A stretch of DNA of 64,000 nt, from NCBI GenBank assembly GCA_023384575.1, contig JAHDVP010000021.1:27152-91151 (forward strand), given 5' to 3'. The position numbers and the translations under genes are program-made. Source of the stretch: Acidobacteriota bacterium. Its GTDB lineage: Bacteria; Acidobacteriota; Vicinamibacteria; Vicinamibacterales; JAFNAJ01. The notes under the pieces are model-generated. The model did no database searches. It was not told where the DNA came from and saw nothing but the letters and a program-made list of their open reading frames with translations. Below, in pieces: positions 8,352 to 20,614 of the stretch; position 1 is the first letter of the stretch, and each line of letters opens with the position of its first letter.

Positions 8352-11102
8352 CTACCTCGGTTGTTCCGCCGCCAGGCTCGAGGAGTAGAGGAGCGGCCGG
8401 CTCCACAGGCTGTCGAGTCCCTCGAGGATGTCCGAGGCCCAACCGAAGACGTCACGACCGGCGACGACCCGACGCAGCACGCTCATTCGCTCGGCCTGCT
8501 CCTCGACGGGCATGTCGATGGCGCGCGCGAGCGCGGCGGCGAAGCCGTCCGTGTCGTACGGGTTGATGATCAGGGCCCGCCCCAGCTCGTGCGCAGCGCC
8601 GGCCAGTTCGCTCAGCACCAGCACTCCCGCCAGATCGTCGCGCGACGCGACGAACTCCTTCGCCACCAGGTTCATGCCGTCGTGCAGCGAGCTGACGACG
8701 CAGAAGCGGGCCATCCGGTAGAGCGCCACGAGGCTGCGGATGGGCAACGCCCGCTTGTGGTAGAACACGGGCGGTGAACCACCCGCCACACGGTGGCGGG
8801 CGTTGATCTCCCTCACCCGCTGGTCGATCTCGGCCTCGATGGCGCTGTAACTCTCGAGCTCCGAGCGTGAGGGCACGCCCACCTGCACGAAGGTCAGCCG
8901 CCCACGCAGGTCGGGCCGCTGCTCGAACAGGCGGTCGAGTGCGGTCAGCCGCTCGGGGATGCCCTTCGTGTAGTCGAGGCGATCGACGCCCACACCGAGA
9001 ATGGGAGCGGTGAGGCCGAATTCGCCAACCAGCCGCCGGTGCTCGTCCGCGAGCCCCGGGTCGCCGCCAAGTTGCTGGATCCGGTCGTAGTCGACGCCAA
9101 TCGGGACCGAGACGACGGTCGTGCGCCGCTGATGGAATCTCACGACGGTCGCGTTCTCCTCGACCTCGCAGTCGAGCTCGTCCTGAGCCGCCAGCAGGAA
9201 GTTCCGCCGGTCGCGCTCCACCTGGAACGCGAGCAGGTCGTTGGCGAGCAAACCGGCGAGCATCTCGCGCCGCCAGGGACAGATGCGCAGCCGATCCGGC
9301 GAGGGCCAGGGGATGTGCCAGAAGAGCGCCGTCCTCGCGTCCTGTCGCCGAGCGCGCAGTCGAGGGGCGACGAGCGCCAGGTGGTAGTCCTGGATGAAGA
9401 CCGGCGTGGCCGGATCGGCGAGCTCGTGGTGGATGGCCTCCGCGAACTGGTCGTTCACGAGCTGGTAAGCCTCCCAGTCCGCGCTGCGAAAGGCCGGGCG
9501 CACGTCGACCACGTGACAGAGCGGCCAGAGCCCCTCGTTGGCGAACCCGCCGTAGTACCGGGCGAATGTCTCCTCGCCGATCCAGATGCGCCGCAGCGAG
9601 TAGGTCGGGCGCTCGGGAGGCACGGCCACGTGGTCGCGGGCGTCGACGACAGCCCGATCGGCCGACCCACTGCCGTGGGCGATCCAGACCCCCCCGCGCT
9701 CGCGCATCAGCGCATCGAGGGCCACGGCCACGCCTCCGGCTGTCGGAGGACAGTGAACCGAGCCATCGTCCTGGTACGTGTGCACGTAGGGTTCACGGTT
9801 CGACACGACGACCAGCGGCTTGCGCGTGCGGGGCCCGATTTCGCCGCTTCGCTTGAGCGCGGCGCGAAACAGCACCGGGCCCACCGCCTCGTGCAGCGCG
9901 ACCAGCGTCACGGCCAGCGCCTGGACCTGCGTGCCCCAGCCGGGGAACTCCGCGGCGACCAGCGACGCGAACCCGAGCGTGATCCCGGCCTGCGAGACGA
10001 GGCCCGTCCAGTTCCTCGTGGCCCAGGCCTCCAACCCGCCCAGCCAGCGGCCGAGCCGCGTGCCCGCAACCAGCAAGCCGGCCCTCAGTACGCTGACGAA
10101 CAGCGCCAGACCGCCGACCGCCATGAGCGCGACGAGGTCGACCGAAGCCCCCGCCGTGACGAAGAACACGACGAACACCGGCAACGATCCCCGCGCGATG
10201 GCCACGCGGAGCGCGTCGCCCTCGGGCCGTGCCACGTTGCTCACCACGAAACCCGCCGTCAGCCCTGCCAGGATCGGTTCGAAGCCCAGGAGTGTGCCGA
10301 CCTGGCTGAGGAGCACGCAGGCCGCCAGGAGGGCCAGTGTGAGCTCTTGCCCGACCACCCGCAGGTAGATCGTGAAGCCGGCCCCGACGAGCGCGCCGAA
10401 GGCCATCGATCCGGCCATCGTCCAAGCCAGCTGCAGCAGGAGGCCGGTCTCGGCGCGGACCGCCAGGGCCCAACGGGCACCTTCCATCGAGACCGCAAAG
10501 GCGAGCACCAGGAGCAGGTCGGCCACGACCGTCGTGACGAGCACCAGCTCGCTGAGCGGTCCCCGCGCGCGGCTGTCGGCGATGACCGCGATGCTCACGA
10601 TCGGCGAGAAGCTCACGGTCACGGCGGCGACCACCGCCGCAGCGGACAGTCGCAGCCCACCGGTGGCCTCTGGCAGCAGCGGCAACCACGGCCAGACGAG
10701 CCAGAACGTGGCGAGCAGTCCGACGAACACGACGCCGACCGTCGAGACGCTCATCCACAGCATCCCGGCCGCCTTCCGCCGCAGGCGATCCACGTTCAAT
10801 TCGAGGCCGGCGATGAAGGCGATGAGCGCGATGGCGATGCCGCTGAGCAACAGAAGATCACGGGCCATCGGGCGCGTGATGAGGTTGGCCACGCTCGGCC
10901 CGCAGACGAGCCCGAAGAGCAGATACCCGGTCAACCGTGGCAGGCCGACCCGTCGCGTGAGATCACCGGCCACGACGGCCGCCACGAGCGCGAAGCCCAT
11001 CGCGAGCGCCGCCCCGTGGGCGTCGGGTGTCCTGCCTTCGCCCAGCGCGCGCAGCCCCACCACCGCGCCGACGACGAGGGCCAGCGCCCCAAGGCGCCTC
11101 AT
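8352..11102 (-). CDS. Fusion protein: CPA2-type cation/proton antiporter plus GT20 trehalose-6-phosphate synthase domain
   Basis: A single open frame of 916 residues. Residues about 1-420 are hydrophobic, with a dozen or so predicted membrane segments and antiporter features: GLELN after a long helix, the TM5/6 region SFSPIVSIAVIADS, then VVADLLLVLAF with an intramembrane Asp. From about residue 425 a complete GT20 domain follows, of OtsA-like length (about 490 residues). It starts PLVVVSNREPY and contains QDYHLALVAP, WHIPWPSPD, VDRLDYTKGIPERL and DGMNLVAKEF, the donor- and acceptor-site motifs of OtsA. The expected reaction is UDP-glucose plus glucose-6-phosphate to trehalose-6-phosphate. 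The enzyme domain occupies the place of the RCK domain in KefB/KefC. Start ATG 11102 overlaps the upstream antiporter stop (ATGA). No phosphatase domain is present. The NREPY and WHIPW variants mark a divergent GT20 subtype, so the exact acceptor is less certain. Confidence 0.88.
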   Translation of the reverse strand: MRRLGALALVVGAVVGLRALGEGRTPDAHGAALAMGFALVAAVVAGDLTRRVGLPRLTGYLLFGLVCGPSVANLITRPMARDLLLLSGIAIALIAFIAGLELNVDRLRRKAAGMLWMSVSTVGVVFVGLLATFWLVWPWLPLLPEATGGLRLSAAAVVAAVTVSFSPIVSIAVIADSRARGPLSELVLVTTVVADLLLVLAFAVSMEGARWALAVRAETGLLLQLAWTMAGSMAFGALVGAGFTIYLRVVGQELTLALLAACVLLSQVGTLLGFEPILAGLTAGFVVSNVARPEGDALRVAIARGSLPVFVVFFVTAGASVDLVALMAVGGLALFVSVLRAGLLVAGTRLGRWLGGLEAWATRNWTGLVSQAGITLGFASLVAAEFPGWGTQVQALAVTLVALHEAVGPVLFRAALKRSGEIGPRTRKPLVVVSNREPYVHTYQDDGSVHCPPTAGGVAVALDALMRERGGVWIAHGSGSADRAVVDARDHVAVPPERPTYSLRRIWIGEETFARYYGGFANEGLWPLCHVVDVRPAFRSADWEAYQLVNDQFAEAIHHELADPATPVFIQDYHLALVAPRLRARRQDARTALFWHIPWPSPDRLRICPWRREMLAGLLANDLLAFQVERDRRNFLLAAQDELDCEVEENATVVRFHQRRTTVVSVPIGVDYDRIQQLGGDPGLADEHRRLVGEFGLTAPILGVGVDRLDYTKGIPERLTALDRLFEQRPDLRGRLTFVQVGVPSRSELESYSAIEAEIDQRVREINARHRVAGGSPPVFYHKRALPIRSLVALYRMARFCVVSSLHDGMNLVAKEFVASRDDLAGVLVLSELAGAAHELGRALIINPYDTDGFAAALARAIDMPVEEQAERMSVLRRVVAGRDVFGWASDILEGLDSLWSRPLLYSSSLAAEQPR

Positions 11103-12286
11103 GGCTCGTCTGCCCCAAGAGGCAGCAGCCAGAGCGCCAGCAGCTCGCTCAGCAGGGAGCCCAGGGCGACGACCGCCAGGACGAGTCCCCCCACTGCCGG
11201 GTCCGTCACCTGGTGCACGTTGAGCGCAAAGGCGATGCCGATGACACCTGGCGCCACCAGGAAGACACCCAGGTTGGCGGGCACATCGTGCCCGACCATG
11301 CGCGCGGCCAGCCGGCCGCCTGCAAGCTTGCCGATCAGCCGGGCGAGGACGAACACGACGGTCAACGCCAGGACCCACCAGCTGAACGAGATCGTGGCTC
11401 CGGCGAGAATGAGCACGAGCACCACGACCGGATGCTGGATCGTCGCGAGCTGGCCCCGCAGACGTTCGTGGCCGCCGCCGGGGGCCCACGACCAGAAGAG
11501 GCCTGCCGCCATCCCCGCAAGCAGCGTCGACAGCCCCAGGTACGCCGCGCCTCCGCCGATGAGCAGCAGCATGCCGGCGACGAAGGCGATGCGTTCGGCG
11601 TCGCCTGCGCCCGCGTTGAGCAGGAGCCACGTCGCCCAGGCGACGACGAGACCGAGCCCGACGGTGGCGCCGACGAGCGCCAGGGCCATCCATGGCGTCG
11701 CGTCGCGTGTGACGCCGAGCAGCACGCCGCCCACGACGATTGGCAGCACGTCGTCGAGGTCGGCGATCCGCGTGGCCAGTTGATGCCGCGGGGCGCGCGA
11801 GATCTCGGCGGCCCCGGCCGACGAGGCCGCAGCCGTGACGGCGAGCGCGACGACCAGCAGCGTCACGGGAGCCGAGAGCCCATCGCCGGCCAGGGCGAAC
11901 CACGCGCCGAACACGCCCGCCACGAGGGCCAGCGTCGTGGTCGTTTCTGCAGCCGACGCCAGGAACAGGCGCCGATCGATGCGGCTCCGCACGCCAAGAC
12001 CAAGTCCCACGAACACGCCGAGCGCCGCGAGACCGATCGAGACGAGCGGCGAGGCGTGGGCGAGGACCGGTACCGAGAGCAGATTCAGGCCGCCCGGGCC
12101 CAGCATCATGCCGAGGGGGACGAAGACGATCGCCGGCGCGGCCGCTGGCGCGAGTCCGAGGGCCGCCCGGCTCCGGAGCAGCACGTCGAGGCGGGTCGGC
12201 GCCGGTGGAGACTCCCGGGGCAGGACCCGGGCGTCGAGCGGGTCGCGTCCTCCGACCTCTCGCGAAGGGCCGAACTCGGGCCTCAC
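11099..12286 (-). CDS. Cation/proton antiporter family membrane protein
   Basis: 395 residues with about eleven hydrophobic segments, resembling the monovalent cation:proton antiporter (CPA2, Na+/H+ exchanger domain) family. The recognisable pieces are the early MMLGPGGL turn, a GVFVGLGLGVRSRID stretch, an acidic segment TRIADLDDVLP in mid-membrane, and a KLAGGRLAARMVG loop before the last helices. It probably sits in the inner membrane and exchanges K+ or Na+ for H+; ion specificity cannot be read. GTG 12286 overlaps the treY stop (GTGA), and its own TGA overlaps the start of the antiporter-GT20 fusion. This tight coupling suggests the two antiporters are made together, perhaps as a heteromer, which is inference. 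Confidence 0.75.
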   Translation of the reverse strand: MRPEFGPSREVGGRDPLDARVLPRESPPAPTRLDVLLRSRAALGLAPAAAPAIVFVPLGMMLGPGGLNLLSVPVLAHASPLVSIGLAALGVFVGLGLGVRSRIDRRLFLASAAETTTTLALVAGVFGAWFALAGDGLSAPVTLLVVALAVTAAASSAGAAEISRAPRHQLATRIADLDDVLPIVVGGVLLGVTRDATPWMALALVGATVGLGLVVAWATWLLLNAGAGDAERIAFVAGMLLLIGGGAAYLGLSTLLAGMAAGLFWSWAPGGGHERLRGQLATIQHPVVVLVLILAGATISFSWWVLALTVVFVLARLIGKLAGGRLAARMVGHDVPANLGVFLVAPGVIGIAFALNVHQVTDPAVGGLVLAVVALGSLLSELLALWLLPLGADEP

Positions 12287-15270
12287 GGCGAGCCGGAGCC
12301 CCCCGCGGCGACGAGCAGAGCCACCGGGGCCACGCGGAGCGCTTCGCCGACGAACAGCCACGACTCGTCCCGCCCCTGGGTGCGGCGCAGCCGTTCGCCG
12401 GTCAGCACGTTGACGAACTCCTGTCCGGGCAGCGCATCGGGCAGCAGCACGCGGGAGGTCTTCCAATCGGTGCTTCGAGGCCAGCGTGCCTCGGCCCCGG
12501 CGAGCGTGGCAACGAAGCGGGGCACCACCGCGACGAGGGCCCGGGACCCGCTCACACGCGCCATCGCCACGACGTCGGCAGGGAGCGGCACATCGACCGC
12601 GAGGGGGACGTAGTCGCCAAGCAGGAACAGCTCGGGGTGGGCCCGACGCAACCGGAGACCGACGCTCGTGACGAGGAGCTTGATCCGCCCGTCCTCCCAC
12701 CGTTCGGCCAGCTCGGCGACGCGCGCCGTGTCCTCGTCCGCGACCGGCTGCAGGGACGTGAGCCGATCGATCAGCGGGGCCAGTTCATCGAGCAGAGCCT
12801 GCCGGTGCGCGAAGTCGACGGGCCGCCGGTTGTCCGGGTCGACCAGCCGCAGGTCCCAGAGCTCGTTGCCCTGGTAGACGTCGGCCACGCCCGGCGACGC
12901 CATCTTCAGGACCAGTTGCGCGAGCGAGTTCACCATGCCGAGTGCGGCCACGCGTCGCGCAAACGGCAGGAACGAGGAGAAGAAGCGGCCGCGACCGAGG
13001 TCGAGCAGGACACGGTCGACGTACCGGCTCACGGCTTCGTCGTAAGGCTGATTCGGACGGATCCAGCTCGTGTGCAGCTTGGCCTCCTTGATCGCCTTGT
13101 GCATGTACTCGCGGATGCGCTCGACGAAGGTGCCCGGCGGCGGGGCGGCGCTCGTGAAGCCGGGTGGCCAGCAGCCGACCAGCACCTGGAAGAAGCGGTA
13201 TTCATCGTTGCGATCGGGCGCCCATTCATCCTCGACGCGCGCGCGGCAGTCGGCTGTGGCCCGCACCCATGTCGAGAGCGCCTTGCGCCACTCGGCCGGC
13301 AATTCGGACAGCACGTCGATTCGTGCCCGGACGTCCTCGCCGAGCTTCGTATCGTGGGTGGCGGTCGTGATCAGCTCGAACGGCCAATCGCGCAGCCTCG
13401 CCGCGTTCTGGGCATGGAACTCGTCGACCTCGCAGCCCCATCGGTCGGGCTCGCCACCGACCTCGTTGAGCGATACGAGCACGTTGTAGCGATAGAAGGC
13501 CGTATCCTCGATGCCCTTGGCCTGCACGGGTCCGGTGTACTGCTGGAAGCGCATGGCGAAGGCCCGGCGCCGCTCGAAGGTGGCTTCGTCAGTGGTGGCG
13601 AACGGGTCGCCCTGCGCGTCGTCGGGCGACGCCGCCAGCCTCGGGAGCAGGACCGCCCGCAGGAAGTCGAAGATCGACGCCTCCATCGCCGGGTTGCGCC
13701 GGCGAGCGAGATCCAGCGCGCGATCGACCACGGCGGCATCGTCGGCGGTCCAGCCGGCGTCGTTCACGTACGTCCGGTAGACCGGGAAGCACGCGACCAC
13801 CTCACGCAGGACGTCGCGCAAGCTGTTCAGCGTGAAGTCGCGCGAGTGCCTGTTGCTCTCGGTCATCCGATCGAGCTCGTGCGCGAGCACGTTGAGCTCG
13901 CTCGCCATCGACGTGCTCATGATGAGCCGCTTGCTGTGGTACGCGACCTCGGGGAACGGCTGTGCCCGTCTCGTGAACTTGACGTAGGCTCGCGTCAGGA
14001 GCCTGGCGTGAGCGCGACGGACGAACAGCCCGTTGACGGCGTTGAGGTAGGTGTACCCCGTCGTGCCGTGCACCGCCCAGTCGCGTGACAGGCTCTCGCG
14101 ATCGGTGAGGATCTTCTCCGCGACGACGTAGAGCGGGTGGCCGCCGTGTTCGGCCGGTCTGGCTCCCGTCGAGTCGGGCGCCAGTCCCTGGAGGTGCTGG
14201 AAGTACGTCGTCGGGTCGTAGAGGCCGTCGGCGTGGTCGATCCTGACGCCGGTCACGGCGCGCTCGCGAATCAGTTTCGCGAGCAGCGCGTGTGTCGGCC
14301 CGAACACGCTCGGATCCTCGACCCGAAGGCCGCCGAGCTCGTTCACATCGAAGAAACGGCGGTAGTTGACCTCGTGGGCCGCGGTGCGCCAGTACGCCAG
14401 CCGGTAGGCCTGGACCTCGAGCAGCTCGTGGAGCAGGTCGAAGCTCTCGGGGCGCGACGGGTCGCCGTTGGCGTGAACGATCGCGCGCTCGATGTGAGCG
14501 ATGATGTCACTCGACTCGGCGGTGAGACGCTGGAGCCGCTCGCGTAGCACCTCCTTCTCGCGCCGGCGTTCGGCAATGCGCTCGGGGTCGCGTTCGGTGT
14601 AGGCCGGCAGGTTGTGCAGACCCGTCAGGATGCTCAGGAACTCCCTCACGTGCGGGTGGTCCTCGCCGAGCGTCGAGGTGAGACCGTCGAGGCCGTGCCG
14701 GAGAACGATGGGGGCCCGCCTGGGGTTGATCGGCAGCTCGGTCTCCCAGTAGCGGAGGACCAGTGCGCCCCCCTCGTAGGCCAGCCTGAGCTCTCCTCGC
14801 TCGAGCACGCGACCGTATTGATCGCCCAGCAGGGGAAGCAGGACCTTTCCCTGGAGATCGACCTTGACGGGATCCCAGTCGATGTCGAAGTAGTGGGCGT
14901 ACGCCGAACACGATCCGTTCTCGAGGACGTCGCGCCAGTACGGGTTCGACGCCGGGTCGACGCCCATGTGGTTGGGCACGAAGTCGACGAGGTGTCCCAT
15001 GCCGGCTTCCCGCAGGCCGTCCATGAGCGCCTGGAAGTCCTCGGCCGTGCCGAGCTCCGGATTCAGCTGGTTGTGGTCGACGACGTCGTACCCGTGCCCG
15101 CTGCCTGGTCGCGCCTTGAGGAACGGCGACGAGTAGAAGGCGCCGGCACCGAGGCGTGCGAGGTAGGGCACGAGGGTCCGCGCCGACTGGAACGTCAGCC
15201 CGCCGTAGAACTGCATGCGGTAGGTGCCCGAAGGGAAAGCGAACATGCGCTCGTCGGAGCGGGACTGCAT
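12283..15270 (-). CDS. treY: Maltooligosyl trehalose synthase TreY
   Basis: A 995-residue GH13 enzyme that turns the reducing-end alpha-1,4 bond of a maltooligosaccharide into an alpha,alpha-1,1 bond, giving maltooligosyl trehalose. The start (TYRMQFYGGLTFQSA, then YLARLGAGAFYSSP) is typical of TreY. GH13 motifs are intact: VDFVPNHMG (region I), GVRIDHADGLYDP with the nucleophile Asp (region II), YVVAEKIL with the acid Glu (region III) and TATHDTKLGED (region IV). It is somewhat longer than many TreY proteins (700-850 residues), with extra sequence in the middle insertions. ATG 15270 is taken as start; ATG 15246 is possible. It follows treZ by 12 bases, and TreZ completes the reaction. Confidence 0.95.
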   Translation of the reverse strand: MQSRSDERMFAFPSGTYRMQFYGGLTFQSARTLVPYLARLGAGAFYSSPFLKARPGSGHGYDVVDHNQLNPELGTAEDFQALMDGLREAGMGHLVDFVPNHMGVDPASNPYWRDVLENGSCSAYAHYFDIDWDPVKVDLQGKVLLPLLGDQYGRVLERGELRLAYEGGALVLRYWETELPINPRRAPIVLRHGLDGLTSTLGEDHPHVREFLSILTGLHNLPAYTERDPERIAERRREKEVLRERLQRLTAESSDIIAHIERAIVHANGDPSRPESFDLLHELLEVQAYRLAYWRTAAHEVNYRRFFDVNELGGLRVEDPSVFGPTHALLAKLIRERAVTGVRIDHADGLYDPTTYFQHLQGLAPDSTGARPAEHGGHPLYVVAEKILTDRESLSRDWAVHGTTGYTYLNAVNGLFVRRAHARLLTRAYVKFTRRAQPFPEVAYHSKRLIMSTSMASELNVLAHELDRMTESNRHSRDFTLNSLRDVLREVVACFPVYRTYVNDAGWTADDAAVVDRALDLARRRNPAMEASIFDFLRAVLLPRLAASPDDAQGDPFATTDEATFERRRAFAMRFQQYTGPVQAKGIEDTAFYRYNVLVSLNEVGGEPDRWGCEVDEFHAQNAARLRDWPFELITTATHDTKLGEDVRARIDVLSELPAEWRKALSTWVRATADCRARVEDEWAPDRNDEYRFFQVLVGCWPPGFTSAAPPPGTFVERIREYMHKAIKEAKLHTSWIRPNQPYDEAVSRYVDRVLLDLGRGRFFSSFLPFARRVAALGMVNSLAQLVLKMASPGVADVYQGNELWDLRLVDPDNRRPVDFAHRQALLDELAPLIDRLTSLQPVADEDTARVAELAERWEDGRIKLLVTSVGLRLRRAHPELFLLGDYVPLAVDVPLPADVVAMARVSGSRALVAVVPRFVATLAGAEARWPRSTDWKTSRVLLPDALPGQEFVNVLTGERLRRTQGRDESWLFVGEALRVAPVALLVAAGGSGSP

Positions 15271-15282
15271 GCGGTAGATATA

Positions 15283-17237
15283 TCAGCTATTGCTTCGTGG
15301 AGCGTCGGCTTCGAGGATGATGGCGCCGGGGCGACGGAAGTGCGCGACCGGTCCCGTCAGATGGGCCTCGAGGGGCGGCGGTGTCGGGTCTGGGCAGAAC
15401 GTCCCATCCTCCGTCGACAGGACGAGCGCCCATGGCGGCGCTTGTGCCGGAAACCACGCCCTGGCCGCGCGAACGAGCGGGGCGCCGTCGGTACGCCCCG
15501 CACCCGTCAGGCGGATCAGCGCGAGCAGGAGAGTCCCGTCGATCCCCTGCCTCAGCACGCCCACCGCGCCCTCGTCGAGCGCCGTCGCGACGAACCGCCA
15601 CGGTGCGGGCGATGCGTCGGCCGGGCCGACCCGCCACGGTCCCCGGCACCCGGGGTGCGACCGTCGGAGAACGAGCAGGGCGCGGTACAGGCGGACGACG
15701 CCCGCATGCGGTTCGCGGTCCCGTTCTGCCCAATCGAGCCGACTTCCGGCAAATGTCTCCTCGCTCTGCGGATCCGGGATGCGCTCGCGCACATCTGGCG
15801 ACGAGAAGGCCGCGAAGTGACGGAACTCGTGGCGGCGCCCCTCCGTCACGAGCCGACCGAGCTCCGGGCCATGATCGGTGAAGAAGCGGAACGGCGAAGT
15901 GGCAGCCCACTCCTGGCCCATGAAGAGGAGCGGCGTCTGCGGCGCGACGAGCAGGAGCGCACTCGCCGCGCGCCACGTCGCGAGGTCGACCTGATGGTGC
16001 AGCCGCTCGCCGAACGCGCGGTTGCCGATTTGATCGTGGTTCTGGATGGCGACGACGAACGCCGTCGGCGGCAGCCCGGCCGGGTCGGTGCCTCGCGGCT
16101 CGTCGAGGTGCACTGACGGCTGGCCGGTGAAGAACCACCCCTGCGACACCGTCGTGGCGAGATCGGCCGTCGTGCCCGTGAAGTCGCGGTAGTACCCCTC
16201 GGCATCGCCTGCGACGTGGCGACGGACCTGGTGATGGAAGTCGTCGGCCCAGACCGCGTCGAGTCCCCACCCGCCCGCCGCGACGGGCCGCACCATCGTC
16301 GCCAGGTTGCGGTGATCTTCGGCGATCACCTGCACGCGCCGACCCGTGACGTGGCGCGCCACCGCTTCGCTGAGATCGGCAAGGAAATGACGTGCCGAGT
16401 CGTCGACGAGGGCGTGGGTGGCGTCGAGGCGCAGGCCGTCGAGGTGGTATTCGTGGAGCCAGTGCAGCGCGTTCTCGATGAGGAATCGGCGTACCTCGTC
16501 GCTGCCTTCCGCGTCGAGGTTGATGCCGGCGCCCCAGGGGTTGCGGTGGACCGGCGAGAACACGGCCGGGGAGAACGCCGCGAGATACGCCCCGTCGGGA
16601 CCGAGGTGGTTGTAGACCACGTCGAGGTGGACGGCCAGGCCGCGGTGGTGCGCCTGGTCGACGAAACGGCGGAAGTCGTCGGGCGTACCGTACGCGCGCG
16701 CCGGCGCGAAAAGCGCCGCGCCGTCGTACCCCCAGTTGCGACGCCCGGGGAAGTCGGCGACCGGCATCACCTCGATGGCCGAGACGCCGAGGTCGACGAG
16801 CGCCTCGAGCCGATCGATGGCGGAGGCGAACGTGCCCTGGGGAGTGAAGGTGCCCAGGTGCAGCTCGTACAGGACGAGATCGGCCAGGTCGATCCCCGTC
16901 CACGCCGCGTCGGTCCAGGTGAACGCCTGGGGATCGACGACCTGCGACGGGCCGTGCACCCCGAGCGGCTGGAACCGCGACGCCGGGTCCGGAAACCACG
17001 GCCCCTCGTCCAGCCGATAGCGGTAGAGGGCACCGGCCCCGACGCCGGGAACGACGACCGAGAACCGCCCCGGGCCCTCTGGCGGGACGTCGAACTCCGG
17101 GCCGCCCTCACCGCTCGACTCGATTCTGAGCGTGACGCGCTCGGCCACCGTCGACCAGAGTCGGAACGTGGTGCCGTCCGCGGTGGGCCACGCACCGTAC
17201 GACGGTGGCCAGCCAGGGGGCGGGGCGGTGGGCGTCG

Positions 17238-17241
<4 letters not shown>
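15283..17241 (-). CDS. treZ: Maltooligosyl trehalose trehalohydrolase TreZ
   Basis: 652 residues, GH13. It hydrolyses the alpha-1,4 bond next to the trehalosyl end made by TreY, releasing trehalose. An N-terminal CBM48/E-set domain (residues about 15-105, [19 protein letters not shown]) precedes the barrel. The barrel carries [26 protein letters not shown] with the nucleophile, VIAEDHRN with the general acid, and [13 protein letters not shown], a TreZ-specific form of region IV. A short beta-sandwich closes the protein. ATG 17241 overlaps the stop of the upstream treS-maltokinase gene by four bases, so translation is coupled. Confidence 0.95.
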
Positions 17242-20564
<3,323 letters not shown>

Positions 20565-20614
20565 GTGCGTCCTGCATGGCGGGGGGACGGCCGGCCGCAC
20601 GCCCCGCGAGGCGT

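Noticed and set aside
8352..11102. The idea that the antiporter and GT20 genes are separate and were joined by a lost stop codon
   Set aside because: No frame shift or internal start with a ribosome binding site is seen at the junction, and the linker is only a few residues long; the simplest reading is a true fusion. A sequencing check is still suggested under findings.
9039..11783. A 914-residue plus-strand open frame across the fusion gene
   Set aside because: Antisense to the antiporter-GT20 coding sequence, with low-complexity charged composition and no domain similarity.
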